Below, one piece after another: positions 56,433 to 64,000 of a DNA stretch of 64,000 bases; the first letter of the stretch is position 1; each line of letters begins with the position of its first letter. Location of the stretch: assembly GCA_030587405.1 (NCBI GenBank), contig JAUQZD010000050.1, positions 130,174 to 194,173 of the forward strand, in the 5' to 3' direction. The DNA comes from Candidatus Freyrarchaeum guaymasense. GTDB taxonomy: Archaea > Asgardarchaeota > Jordarchaeia > Jordarchaeales > Freyrarchaeaceae. Below the pieces are notes generated by a model. It searched no databases. It had not been told where the DNA came from and saw only the letters and a program-made list of their open reading frames with translations. Made by a program: the position numbers and the translations under genes.

Positions 56433-57011
56433 ATGGAATTAGGCGATCTTAAGGAAATCATTCAAGAACTGGATAATTCGGCTAAACTGATAAGGGAGCT
56501 TGTCGCCAACTTAATAAAGCTTAGGAGGAGTCTGCTGAAGGCGTACTCAAGCATTAACAGGATTATTGGGGAGGCGCCCGCACCGAGAGAGGGTGTTACC
56601 GTCGCCGTTGAGAAAGCCGCGCTTCCCGCCGTTTTGCCGCCAGAGGGGCAACAGGCGGTACCTGAGGAGGGTGGTGTCAAGAAAGAGGTTGAAACGAGGT
56701 TAGAACTGCAAGAAGGGAAGATGGAGGCTGAGGAAGCTGCTGTGGAGGTGGTCGGCGAAGGAGAGGCTGCGTTGATGGTTAAGAAAGCTGCTGAAAGCAT
56801 CAACGTGAACCCTCAGGTTTCTAACGTGATCAATGAATTGAGGAGGCTGAAGGAGGAACTGCAGAAGAGGATTCCATATCATCCTGTCTTCTCCGAGATC
56901 ACACTCACAATTTCAAAGTTACAAGCTATGCCGGGAGAGGGAAGGCTGGATGACGAGTCCAAGAAGGAGATGCTCAATAAGCTTTCAGAGTGGGCTTCTA
57001 GGCTATCCTGA
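56433..57011 (+). CDS. Helical protein with Glu/Pro-rich linker, unknown family
   Basis: A 192-residue protein. Residues ~1-52 form a helical coiled region (LKEIIQELDNSAKLIREL). A low-complexity alanine/glutamate/proline/valine linker follows (~53-120), then a second helical part (VSNVINELRRLKEELQKRI and beyond). ATG 56433 follows GGAGAGGGTGGG; the frame is open from TTG 56400. It overlaps the end of the tldE gene on the other strand by 9 bp. The layout resembles adaptor or structural proteins, but no function can be named. Confidence 0.6.
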   Translation: MELGDLKEIIQELDNSAKLIRELVANLIKLRRSLLKAYSSINRIIGEAPAPREGVTVAVEKAALPAVLPPEGQQAVPEEGGVKKEVETRLELQEGKMEAEEAAVEVVGEGEAALMVKKAAESINVNPQVSNVINELRRLKEELQKRIPYHPVFSEITLTISKLQAMPGEGRLDDESKKEMLNKLSEWASRLS

Positions 57012-58358
57012 AGACTTACTCACAGCTTTAACGCTGGAAAAACGTATTGAGGGTGACACCAAGAAGGAGTAGCTTTTAACGTCATCCCCAACTCCATTCA
57101 CTCTTTTCAGCATACCGTAGAAGTTATCTGCCAGCATAAGGCCCTTCACCGGGCTCGTAATATTACCGTTCCTGATCAGCCAGCACGGGGTTGCCACAAC
57201 GCTCACCTCACCTGACTCGGGGTTACTTGAATGAGCTCCTTGAACATCCCAAACAAGTAGCCCGTTTGATATCTCCCCAATGAGATCTTCAAAGCTGCTG
57301 CTTCCTTTTTCAATGATCAGGTTTGATGGCCCCACCTTGGGAGTGGATGCGTAGCTTGAACGTATAGCATTTCCTGTTGATGCGGCACCAGCCACCCTAC
57401 TCCAATATGTGTCATATAGGAAAGATTTTAATGTGCCCTTTTTAATAATAGTTGTCTTCTGGCTTGGCGCGCCTTCCCCGTCGAATGGGGAAGAATTTAA
57501 TCCGCCCTCAAGCCTTCCATCGTCCACTATGCTGATCATGCTGGATGATACTTGCTCCCCGATCCTCCCAGCGTAAGGAGATTTTCCTCTAAGAACGTTG
57601 TCCCCCGTTATAGCCTGCAAGAAGGTATACTCTATTAAAGCGTGTAGGGCAGGGTAAGCCAGCACCACGGGGTAAACCCCGGAGCTCACCTCTATGCGCT
57701 TCAGCGAGTTCACAGCTAGCTGGGAGGCGGTTTCCCCCACTTTTTCAGGGTTAACTTCGTATGTTCTCTTGAAGTCGAAGTCGCTGCACTCAGGCGAGAT
57801 AAGGCTGCCTTCCTTAGCCACTGTTCCGAGGGCGCAACCAATGGACGTCCCTTCACCGTGAACATTTAACCCTCGACTATTAGCTATGAATACCTCGCCG
57901 TATCCTGCTGCGGCAACACCCCAGTAAGCAGTCACCTTATGGCTGTAGTCCTCTGCTGCATCAAGCATTGTTCTAGCGATGGTTACAAGCTCCTCTTCGG
58001 AAATGTTGCGTATCCTCCTATCAAAAACACCGGAGACAAATGTAGGCTTTCTTGGATCCGGCAGCCCGGTCCATCGCTTATCAGGCTTACTTGCCTTAGC
58101 AGCCTTCACGGCGCGGTCTACACTAACTTCAAGCATACGTCTTTCTAAACTATTAGAAAAACTGAAGCCCACCGCCCCGTCGACGATAACCCTTAACCCT
58201 ACACCGTACTCGTCAGAGAGATGACAGGATGACAACTGCCCTAATGAGATCTCAACTTCTAACTCTCTACTATAGCTAAAATAGACTTCGGCTTCATGAG
58301 CACCATGTCTTTCAGCGTAGTCTACCATCCACTCTACCAAAGCTGCAAGGTCACTCAA
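57003..58358 (-). CDS. tldE: TldE/PmbA-family protein
   Basis: The partner subunit of the TldD/TldE metalloprotease that degrades unfolded peptides or matures modified peptides. The 451-residue protein shares the TldD fold but lacks the HExxxH metal site. Conserved parts are the beta-sheet start AEVYFSYSRELEVEI, PFDGEGAPSQKTTIIKKGTLK and the late GLMLADNFYGML. TTG 58358 with GGGAGGAG six bases before it is the likely start, overlapping the tldD stop. Confidence 0.9.
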   Translation of the reverse strand: MSDLAALVEWMVDYAERHGAHEAEVYFSYSRELEVEISLGQLSSCHLSDEYGVGLRVIVDGAVGFSFSNSLERRMLEVSVDRAVKAAKASKPDKRWTGLPDPRKPTFVSGVFDRRIRNISEEELVTIARTMLDAAEDYSHKVTAYWGVAAAGYGEVFIANSRGLNVHGEGTSIGCALGTVAKEGSLISPECSDFDFKRTYEVNPEKVGETASQLAVNSLKRIEVSSGVYPVVLAYPALHALIEYTFLQAITGDNVLRGKSPYAGRIGEQVSSSMISIVDDGRLEGGLNSSPFDGEGAPSQKTTIIKKGTLKSFLYDTYWSRVAGAASTGNAIRSSYASTPKVGPSNLIIEKGSSSFEDLIGEISNGLLVWDVQGAHSSNPESGEVSVVATPCWLIRNGNITSPVKGLMLADNFYGMLKRVNGVGDDVKSYSFLVSPSIRFSSVKAVSKSSG

Positions 58359-59778
58359 TTTTAGCTCCTCCCACAATCATCTGCCTACATCTGATATGAG
58401 GACCGCCATCACCAACGAATACCGTTTGTCCTTTGCCGCACCTACCTGCGTTAAGCGCGAAGTCTCGCCCGACAGCGTCCACGTGTAGGAGTGTTTCAAG
58501 GGTGTTTCCACTAATCGAGGCATTCCTAACTGGACGGCCCACCTCACCATTAATTATCTCATACGCTCTTTGAATACCAACTTGGAACGTACCATCTAGG
58601 TTAGCTTGGCCACCTCTAAAGCTTTCCATGAGGTAGCCGAAGGACAAGTCCTCTACCATTTCTTCAAGCCGCCAGTCGCCAGGCTCAAAGTAGGTATTTC
58701 TCATCCTTATGAGGGGTGGAACCCTAAAGCTTTCAGCTCTTGCGTTACCGGTTGGCTCCATGCCAAACTCCTCCTCTCGCTCCAACCCGAGTCTCCTCGA
58801 CATTTTCCGTATTTTCGCTGCTCTTTCACGGTCATACATTAACCCGACGACGCGACCTTCCTTCACTATTATGGTTTTCTGCGTCCTCACCCCTTCATCA
58901 TCATACTTGAAGCTTCCGAACCCGTTCTTGATGGTTCCATCATCGCATATGGTGACTAAAGGTGAAGCCACTTTGTCCCCGAGCTTGGATAATAACAGTC
59001 CTCCAGCAAGCGTCAAGTCTGCCTCGGCTAAATGTCCAAAGGCTTCATGGGCCAGTACACCCGTGACGTTAGGCCCAAGAACCACAGGAAAAGCTCCTCC
59101 TTTCGGAGGGGCGGCGCCCAACTGCTCCAACAGGTAGCCAGCCATTTTTTCTCCTAACTCTTGTGGAGGTGTCTCCTGCCATAGCTTGAATCCAGCTGTG
59201 GAACCTAACTCCTCCCTGTAGGAGACGTAAATGTCTCCTTCTCTAGCTGTGGCTAAGGCTCTACCCCAAACGTAGAGGACGTCTTGGGTAAGTTCTGCCC
59301 CGTCACTGTTAAAGTACCATTTTTTTCCGTAGATATCGGCGTAGTCGAATGTGAAGCTCTTAACCCTGCTGTCTGTTTTAAAGGCGGATTCACCAGCTTC
59401 CAGAAACAGGCGTATTTTCTCGTCCACTCCTATGTCCGCAGGATTCACGTCGGGTTTAACCATGACTCTGTCATGGTACGTCCTTACCTCAGCTAATTCT
59501 ACCTTCTCTCTGACGCTACTGCTTACAGCTGAAGCCATCTTAACCGCACTCTTACATGCATCCTGTAGGCGGTCTGAGCTGTTAGTTGAGGCGAACCCCC
59601 ACGCCCCACGTGCTAGCACGCGAATAGAAAAACCTCGGTCAACTCCCTGCCTTACCGATTCAACCCGTTCGTCTTCAATGTGCATCGTTGTTTCAAATAG
59701 TTCTTCGCATCGAACTTCCACGTACTCCGCTCCAAGCTTAAGTCCATAATCGACCAGTTTGGTGAGGGTGTCTTCCAC
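58351..59778 (-). CDS. tldD: TldD metalloprotease subunit
   Basis: Catalytic subunit of TldD/TldE. The 475-residue protein has the zinc-binding motif HEAFGHLAEAD near residue 240 and the later YDDEGVRTQKTIIVKEG and CGKGQTVFVGDGGPHIRC. The GTG start at 59778 has GGAGG nine bases upstream; the frame is open from 59820. tldD and tldE overlap, as is common in archaea. Known substrates include microcin precursors and peptides; the archaeal substrate is not known from sequence. Confidence 0.93.
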   Translation of the reverse strand: MEDTLTKLVDYGLKLGAEYVEVRCEELFETTMHIEDERVESVRQGVDRGFSIRVLARGAWGFASTNSSDRLQDACKSAVKMASAVSSSVREKVELAEVRTYHDRVMVKPDVNPADIGVDEKIRLFLEAGESAFKTDSRVKSFTFDYADIYGKKWYFNSDGAELTQDVLYVWGRALATAREGDIYVSYREELGSTAGFKLWQETPPQELGEKMAGYLLEQLGAAPPKGGAFPVVLGPNVTGVLAHEAFGHLAEADLTLAGGLLLSKLGDKVASPLVTICDDGTIKNGFGSFKYDDEGVRTQKTIIVKEGRVVGLMYDRERAAKIRKMSRRLGLEREEEFGMEPTGNARAESFRVPPLIRMRNTYFEPGDWRLEEMVEDLSFGYLMESFRGGQANLDGTFQVGIQRAYEIINGEVGRPVRNASISGNTLETLLHVDAVGRDFALNAGRCGKGQTVFVGDGGPHIRCRQMIVGGAKIE

Positions 59779-59870
59779 GATCCGCCGCCTCCACTGCCTT
59801 AGAGTAACGGATATAATCAATGATTAAAAAAGTAAAATGTATTTTGCCTTTCTGATGGAGGAGATAAACG

Positions 59871-60680
59871 TTGAGGAAAGAGGTTCTTGTTGCAGCCATT
59901 CAGCTTGCAAAAGCTGAAACTAAGGAGGAGAACATCAGGCGGGTTTCAGAAATAGTTGACGGCTTACTTAAAAGGACGGAGGTGGACGTGATATGCCTCC
60001 CTGAAAAGTGGAACCTCAAGGAGGGAAACCCGCCTGATGATGCCGAGAAGCCTGATGGGCCGAGCGTGAAGGCTTTGGAGAGGATCGCTGAGGAGTACGG
60101 GGTCTACGTGCTTGGCGGCTCCTTGTGGGAGAGGGAGGGGGGAGAAATCTACAATGTGTCGCGTCTCTTTGACAGGTCGGGGGAATGCATAGGAGTCCAC
60201 AGGAAAATTCATCTTTACAGTATTGAGAAGTACTTCTTCAAGCCTGGTTCACGCTTAGAACCCTGCAGGACGGAGTTTGGAATGGTTGGGATGACTGTTT
60301 GCTTTGACCTAGCATTCCCTGAGGTCGCCAGGATACTAACACTTAAGGGGGCAGACATAATATTCAATCCTGCATTCATACCATCAGCAGGGATAGAGAA
60401 CTGGCACATATACGTTAAGGCGAGAGCCCTCGAGAACAGGATCCCCATAGTTGGAGTAAACTCGGTTAGTTTTGAAAGAGGATTGGAATGGCCTGGAGAG
60501 AGCATACTTGTAGGCTTTCAGGAAGGGTTTGAGAGCCCTGCAAGATTAAAGGTCACTATCGGAAAGAGAGGGCAGGAGGATGTGCTGGTTAAGCGCATAA
60601 ACTTGGAGTACCCTCGTCGTATAAGGGCGGTACGCATGTCGGAGAGAGCAAACTTGGATAAACTGCTGCTCAACGCTTAA
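59871..60680 (+). CDS. Nitrilase-superfamily amidase
   Basis: A 269-residue C-N hydrolase with the full catalytic triad: Glu in CLPEKW, Lys in HRKIHLYS and Cys in TVCFDLAFPE. Such enzymes hydrolyse omega-amides, carbamoyl groups or N-carbamoyl amino acids. The TTG start follows GGAGGAG. It is divergent from tldD. The substrate is not predictable from the sequence. Confidence 0.9.
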   Translation: MRKEVLVAAIQLAKAETKEENIRRVSEIVDGLLKRTEVDVICLPEKWNLKEGNPPDDAEKPDGPSVKALERIAEEYGVYVLGGSLWEREGGEIYNVSRLFDRSGECIGVHRKIHLYSIEKYFFKPGSRLEPCRTEFGMVGMTVCFDLAFPEVARILTLKGADIIFNPAFIPSAGIENWHIYVKARALENRIPIVGVNSVSFERGLEWPGESILVGFQEGFESPARLKVTIGKRGQEDVLVKRINLEYPRRIRAVRMSERANLDKLLLNA

Positions 60681-60849
60681 ACGAATGGTTGGTGGGGCCA
60701 TTAACGGGGTTGCCCTCCTTTCAATCAGGGATTGTGAAGGTAACGCTTTAAATTGGAGAGAAAAATTTAACTATTCCGGTTGAGGAGTGGCTGTAAAGGC
60801 TAGGTTGAACTCTTATTTGCTCGCGTTTAAACGATTTTGGAGGTTAATT

Positions 60850-61131
60850 ATGGGAAAGAAGATGAAGAAAGCTCAGGAGAAGGTTGTGGAGAAAGAGGTG
60901 CGCAACATACTAATCGACGAGACAATCCTTGAGACCATGGAAAAGGAGATCCCAAGGATGAAGGTTATAACACCTAGCGAGGTGTCAGACAAGTACGGAT
61001 TAAGGGTCAGTGTAGTTAAGAGCATCCTGCGAGACCTTGAGAGAAAGGGATTAATAAAGCTGGTGGCAGGGAACAAAAGAATAAAAATTTGGATGGGAAT
61101 GCAGGCTAAGGAAGCCAAGGCTGCAGGTTAA
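60850..61131 (+). CDS. rps25e: Ribosomal protein S25e
   Basis: Small-subunit protein eS25, a winged-helix protein of TACK-type archaea and eukaryotes. The 93 residues include KVITPSEVSDKYGLRVSVVK and LRDLERKGLIKLV. A basic N terminus precedes the fold. ATG 60850 with GGAGG six bases upstream is the start; the frame is open from 60787. It overlaps the convergent macro-domain gene by 4 bp. Confidence 0.88.
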   Translation: MGKKMKKAQEKVVEKEVRNILIDETILETMEKEIPRMKVITPSEVSDKYGLRVSVVKSILRDLERKGLIKLVAGNKRIKIWMGMQAKEAKAAG

Positions 61132-61688
61132 CGCTGAACGTTAAGAGACGTTAAGGCTTCGTCAAACGCCTTTACCTGAGACTCGCTTATGTCGCACAGG
61201 AACACTTTTTTCAGTTTTGTTCCGGAGTGTGCATGCTCAATCAGTGCTTTAACCATTCTCTTAGCTGCCTCATCCTTGGGGACGCCGCCAACTCCTGTCC
61301 CTAATGCGGGTACTGCTAGGCTTCCAACGTTTAGGCTTTCTGCGCATTTAAGGGCGGCTCTCATCGCTTTCTCGACCTTTTCGGGGGTAGTCCTCATGGC
61401 GGGCTTCTCCATGGTCGGCGCATGAATTACATACTTCGCCTTAAGCCGCCCTGCAGTTGAGGCGATTGCTTCACCAACGGGGACGAACGGTTTACCCTTC
61501 TCGTTTTTCGGAGCCTTCTTTCTAGCGTCCTCTTCGATCTCGGCTCCGCCTACCCTTTTAAGCGCCCCTGCCACGCCGCCTCCCATCCAGAGGTGACTAT
61601 TGGCCGCGTTAACTATGGCATCCACTTCAAGCTTGGTTATGTCTCCTGTTAGAGTTATAATTTCTAATCCTCCATACTTGTAATTCAT
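61128..61688 (-). CDS. Macro-domain protein (ADP-ribose binding)
   Basis: A 186-residue Appr-1''-p-type macro domain. AIVNAANSHLWMGGGVAGAL and the later LAVPALGTGVGGVPKDEAA are the ADP-ribose binding loops. Such proteins bind or remove ADP-ribose or O-acetyl-ADP-ribose. The latter is produced by sirtuin-type deacetylation, but no sirtuin gene is in the window. It overlaps the upstream membrane protein gene by 4 bp and probably shares its transcript. Confidence 0.9.
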   Translation of the reverse strand: MNYKYGGLEIITLTGDITKLEVDAIVNAANSHLWMGGGVAGALKRVGGAEIEEDARKKAPKNEKGKPFVPVGEAIASTAGRLKAKYVIHAPTMEKPAMRTTPEKVEKAMRAALKCAESLNVGSLAVPALGTGVGGVPKDEAAKRMVKALIEHAHSGTKLKKVFLCDISESQVKAFDEALTSLNVQR

Positions 61689-62182
61689 TCTTCACCACCT
61701 CTCCTTCTCTCCTCTTCTCCTTTCGCTTCCACAAAGAGTTTCCTTAACTCTGCACTCTGAAAGAAAATTATAGTGAGAAGTAAGCTTGTAAGAATGAGAA
61801 ATGCAGCGACGGTGTTGGGCATGATGAGGAGGGCGAAAAGAATTACCGTAAGAGAGCGAGTTAAAACTCCTTGATAGGCGTGCTCCCAGAACATGAGGAT
61901 CCACCGAATAAATAGAACGTTGAAAACTGCAAGGGAAGTGAGAAAAGCGATTCTTAGGGTTAACATCAGTGAAAAACTGCATGCTGAGGTGTACATGAAC
62001 GTTGCCAGACCGAGATCGCTTATAGATTTAGATAATGGGAGCACCGCTATTATGGCAGTCTTCAACCCTTCAGTCGACGCGTATAAGATAAGGGAAGACA
62101 TAGCGATTAAAACTGCATAAGCTGCTTCAACTAGAAGAATAATTAAAACGGCAGGTAAACTAGGAGGTATGCGCTTACCCAT
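61685..62182 (-). CDS. Small membrane protein, unknown family
   Basis: A 165-residue protein with four to five hydrophobic segments (from about residue 10 to 140) and a charged Glu/Lys/Arg tail (EAKGEEERRRGGEE). The ATG at 62182 follows AGGCG; the frame is open from 62224. It overlaps the macro-domain gene by 4 bp. I recognise no family. Confidence 0.55.
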   Translation of the reverse strand: MGKRIPPSLPAVLIILLVEAAYAVLIAMSSLILYASTEGLKTAIIAVLPLSKSISDLGLATFMYTSACSFSLMLTLRIAFLTSLAVFNVLFIRWILMFWEHAYQGVLTRSLTVILFALLIMPNTVAAFLILTSLLLTIIFFQSAELRKLFVEAKGEEERRRGGEE

Positions 62183-62421
62183 TTCGCCTAACCTCAACCG
62201 GCAGTGTTCAACTCTTTTCCTCACCCAAGCTAATATATTAAAATTACCATTTTTATATGTGATAATTGAATGGTGAAAAAGGAATTTTAAGAGTTTTCAC
62301 TTTGGAAGCGGAAACTGATTTTCAATGTTTAAATTTCTTCTCATGTATTACATGCCAACGTACTAAATGGTATGCAGTGCTCTAGCTCCCATTCTAAGGA
62401 GTATGGTGTGGCTTGTAGGAA

Positions 62422-62438
62422 AGTTTAAAAGTTTTTAT
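62422..62438 (+). promoter_or_regulatory. Likely promoter element of alba
   Basis: AGTTTAAAAGTTTTTAT lies about 65 bp before the alba ATG and resembles an archaeal TATA box. The rest of the 318-bp gap 62183-62500 is AT-rich with no gene that I can see. Confidence 0.35.
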
Positions 62439-62500
62439 GAGACAGTTTTATTCAAAAATAAAGGCTACGGTTTTTAAACAGTGGAAGGGAGGGCGGTTAA

Positions 62501-62837
62501 ATGTCCGGTTCGAAAAAGGGCTCCACAACTGAGAATATGGTTTTCGTAGGGAAAAAACCGACAAAGTAGGGTAGGCTTCATGATAAGCTCTACCTTACGT
62601 CGAGTGAGCTATGTCCTTGCGTGTGTCATGCAATTAAGTCAAGGAGCAGATGAAGTTAGGGTTGTAGCCCGAGGAAGAGCGATTTCTAAGGCTGTTGACG
62701 TGGTGGAGATTGTGAGGCAGAGATTCATGCCGGACTCCGTTAAACTTGGAGAGATAAAGATAGGCACTGAAACCATTGGAAGTGGGGAGGATCAGCGTAA
62801 CGTCTCCACGATAGAGATACAGCTCGTCAGGGTTTAA
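62501..62837 (+). CDS. alba: Chromatin protein Alba, interrupted by a BHB intron
   Basis: Small DNA/RNA-binding chromatin protein. Exon 1 is 62501-62564 (64 nt) and exon 2 is 62605-62837. Spliced, they give 98 residues, the normal Alba length: [18 protein letters not shown] crosses the junction, and [20 protein letters not shown] follows. The ATG follows a GGAAGGGAGGG ribosome binding site. Unspliced, the product would end after 22 residues at TAG. An ORF starting at the internal ATG 62580 lies within the intron and lacks the conserved beta strand and the acetylatable-Lys region of Alba. Acetylation of Alba Lys would be a candidate target for the deacetylase at 50.5 kb. Confidence 0.9.
62565..62604 (+). 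other. Pre-mRNA BHB intron in alba (40 nt, phase 1)
   Basis: Central helix CGAC/GUCG (62559-62562 with 62599-62602), 3-nt bulges AAA (62563-62565) and AGU (62603-62605), and a strong inner helix of 13 bp with one bulged base (62566-62578 with 62585-62598) closed by CAUGAU. The outer helix is weak. Cutting after the second bulge base joins ACA-A to TG-AGC, giving T-M-S in the KPTMSYVLA motif. The intron has a TAG in frame with exon 1. Confidence 0.88.
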
Positions 62838-62868
62838 GGCGGAGAGAAGATACTAGGAGAGTGCGGAT

Positions 62869-63072
62869 TTGATAGTCATTGAAAAAGTTAAAAGAGAGGA
62901 TGTTAAGTGTGGTATATGTGGTGAGCCGCTAACCTTCACTCTTTTCTGGGAGAATGGAAAGTATGCTTGGTCTTATGAATGCGAGAAATGCTCTGCTAAG
63001 AAAAAGTTTAGGAGAGATCAAGGAGAGGAGGTTAGGGAAGAACTTGTTGATAGGCTTGTGAGGTCATGGTAA
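62869..63072 (+). CDS. Small zinc-ribbon protein
   Basis: An unrecognised 67-residue protein with two CxxC pairs (KCGICGEPLTF and YECEKCSAKKK) that would form a single zinc ribbon, followed by a Glu/Arg-rich helix. The TTG start has an AGGAG upstream. It is 3 bp before the YkgJ-like gene, so the two are probably co-transcribed, perhaps with alba. Confidence 0.6.
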   Translation: MIVIEKVKREDVKCGICGEPLTFTLFWENGKYAWSYECEKCSAKKKFRRDQGEEVREELVDRLVRSW

Positions 63073-63075
63073 AAC

Positions 63076-63666
63076 TTGCGGTTTAAATGCGTGAAGTGTG
63101 CGAGCTGCTGCAAGGATAAAAATGTGATCGTCACGTTAACACACCTAGACATTATTCGGCTTGCGGACTTTCTAAATTGTGATGGCAGGGAGCTCCTGAG
63201 GAACTACCTAAGCTTCTATCAGGCCAACCACCAATTAATAGAGAAACTAGTTTTCCCCGCCCTAGAAACTTACAGGGGGAAAGCGATCCTAGGACTACGG
63301 AAAAGAAATGATGGAACATGTGTTTTCCTTGAAGGAAACCTCTGCTCAATTTACCCTGCGAGACCGATGATATGTAGAACGTTCCCCTTCACGTTTTCGA
63401 TAGAAAACGGATTGTTAAGGTATGGCTTAACCATTAAGGCGAAGAAAGACTGTAAGGGACTAGGAAAAGGAAGGGAAGTTAAAAAGCATGAACTAGCATT
63501 AATAGGGGAGAAAGCGGTGAGGGAACTGGAAAGTTACCGGAAAATAGTCGCTGTCTGGAATAGGATGGTTAAAGAGGGGTTCCCGGCTATCCCAGATCTA
63601 TTTATAGAAGCAATTCTTAAGGGGGCATTCAGCACCCGAGGCGAAAGCATACAAGTAACACCATAA
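63076..63666 (+). CDS. YkgJ-family cysteine-cluster protein
   Basis: A 196-residue protein of the YkgJ/UPF0153 Fe-S or zinc cluster family. The N-terminal CVKCASCCKDK, the later CVFLEGNLCSIYPARPMICRTFP and a Cys in KKDCKGLG provide the typical ligands. The function of the family is uncertain. The TTG start is 3 bp after the small zinc-ribbon gene, probably in the same transcript. Confidence 0.8.
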   Translation: MRFKCVKCASCCKDKNVIVTLTHLDIIRLADFLNCDGRELLRNYLSFYQANHQLIEKLVFPALETYRGKAILGLRKRNDGTCVFLEGNLCSIYPARPMICRTFPFTFSIENGLLRYGLTIKAKKDCKGLGKGREVKKHELALIGEKAVRELESYRKIVAVWNRMVKEGFPAIPDLFIEAILKGAFSTRGESIQVTP

Positions 63667-63785
63667 TGTATGATTCCCTCGGAAGAGCCGCCGAATACAC
63701 CCATCAACCTTAACCTTAAATGTTCTCTTTTTCATTAAAAAATTAAAAGAAATAAAATAATTTTGTTTGAATGCGTCGAATTCAG

Positions 63786-64000
63786 TTAGATACGTCCGAC
63801 GCGTATCTTGGTACCTTGCCTTACTTGGCTGAAGAGTTCAAGGCCTTTTATTATTTTCCCAACGGGGTTAACTTCGGAGTAGGGTTCAATCTTTCCGAAA
63901 AAAATGCATAATGCGTCGCCTAGAGGCCAGTAGGCTATGTCCCCTACCTCGATTTCTTTCACCGGGTTTTCTAATCCTTTCTTGATTCCAACCGTGAAGT
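63786..64000 (-). CDS. Cyclophilin-like-fold protein, C-terminal part
   Basis: A frame entering from the right edge and ending at TAA 63786, giving the last 71 residues. The pattern EIEVGDIAYWPLGDALCIFFG followed by EVNPVGKIIKGLE matches the archaeal cyclophilin-like family COG2164, whose structures resemble peptidyl-prolyl isomerases but whose activity is not established. The N-terminal part is outside the window. It is convergent with the YkgJ-like gene across a ~120-bp gap without other features. Confidence 0.75.
   Translation of the reverse strand, partial: FTVGIKKGLENPVKEIEVGDIAYWPLGDALCIFFGKIEPYSEVNPVGKIIKGLELFSQVRQGTKIRVGRI

Noticed and set aside
62580..62837. Shorter alba starting at the internal ATG 62580
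   Set aside because: It lies inside the intron hairpin loop, lacks a ribosome binding site and loses the conserved VFVGKKPT start found upstream with a good ribosome binding site.

Overview
The window is one continuous piece of an archaeal chromosome of moderate GC and high coding density, with short intergenic gaps. I see no insertion sequences, CRISPR arrays, rRNA or prophage genes. The information-processing genes are archaeal: TFB, RNA polymerase subunit K, proteasome alpha, CDC48, group II chaperonin, Alba, SRP19, Gar1, eIF1, archaeal MetK and archaeal-type ProS. The ribosomal proteins L13e, S25e and S26e, together with two ESCRT-III (CdvB-like) genes, point to the TACK side of the Archaea. 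A Bathyarchaeota-like or related lineage is my best guess, but there is no 16S gene here to confirm it.

The most notable result is a set of short introns with bulge-helix-bulge (BHB) splice junctions inside protein-coding genes. Three genes look broken when read directly: leuD (7460-7993, two in-frame stops), a PHP-domain phosphoesterase gene (19829-21158, frameshift plus stop) and alba (62501-62837, stop). In each case a fold with a 4-bp central helix and two 3-nt bulges can be drawn at the break. Cutting after the second base of each bulge, the usual archaeal splicing-endonuclease rule, removes 27, 28 and 40 nt and restores a protein that continues across the family's conserved motif. All three introns are phase 1. 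The single tRNA gene, tRNA-Gly (6321-6442), appears to carry two non-canonical introns, one in the D-loop and one in the T-loop. In archaea, BHB introns in mRNA are established mainly for cbf5, so three other genes in 64 kb suggest a lineage with unusually widespread pre-mRNA splicing.

Layout. 1-4.8 kb (minus strand): HerA start and NurA, then a four-gene ABC exporter operon. 5-9.3 kb: metK, the intron-bearing tRNA-Gly, and a leuC-leuD-leuB operon. 9.4-14 kb: an Fe-S oxidoreductase, ribosomal protein L13e, a GH35 beta-galactosidase and an Lrp-type effector domain protein. 14-26 kb: housekeeping genes (COG1395 regulator, RNase HII, Trm1, Gar1, SRP19, S8e, ProS, S26e, TrmY) mixed with the hydrogenase maturation genes hypA and hypE, the split PHP gene, a PfkB kinase and a TauE permease. 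26-32 kb: a compact group of CdvB-like protein, large HerA-type ATPase and second CdvB-like protein, with a convergent zinc-ribbon protein.

32-43 kb: proteasome alpha, eIF1, TFB, NUDIX, HIT, L40e, a four-CBS protein, CDC48, thermosome and RpoK. 43-49.5 kb: a creatininase-family amidase, DRTGG P-loop protein and ADP-forming acyl-CoA synthetase operon, then a P-type cation ATPase. 49.5-64 kb: Trm112-like protein, HDAC-family deacetylase, HD hydrolase, UspA, a ubiquitin-like sulfur carrier, geranylgeranyl reductase, nucleoside phosphorylase, a TldD/TldE pair, a nitrilase-family amidase, S25e, a macro-domain protein, intron-bearing alba, a YkgJ-like protein and the end of a cyclophilin-like protein.

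Many starts were moved from the longest ORF to codons preceded by GGAGG- or GGTG-type ribosome binding sites. GTG and TTG starts are common, and many operon junctions overlap by 4-13 bp.
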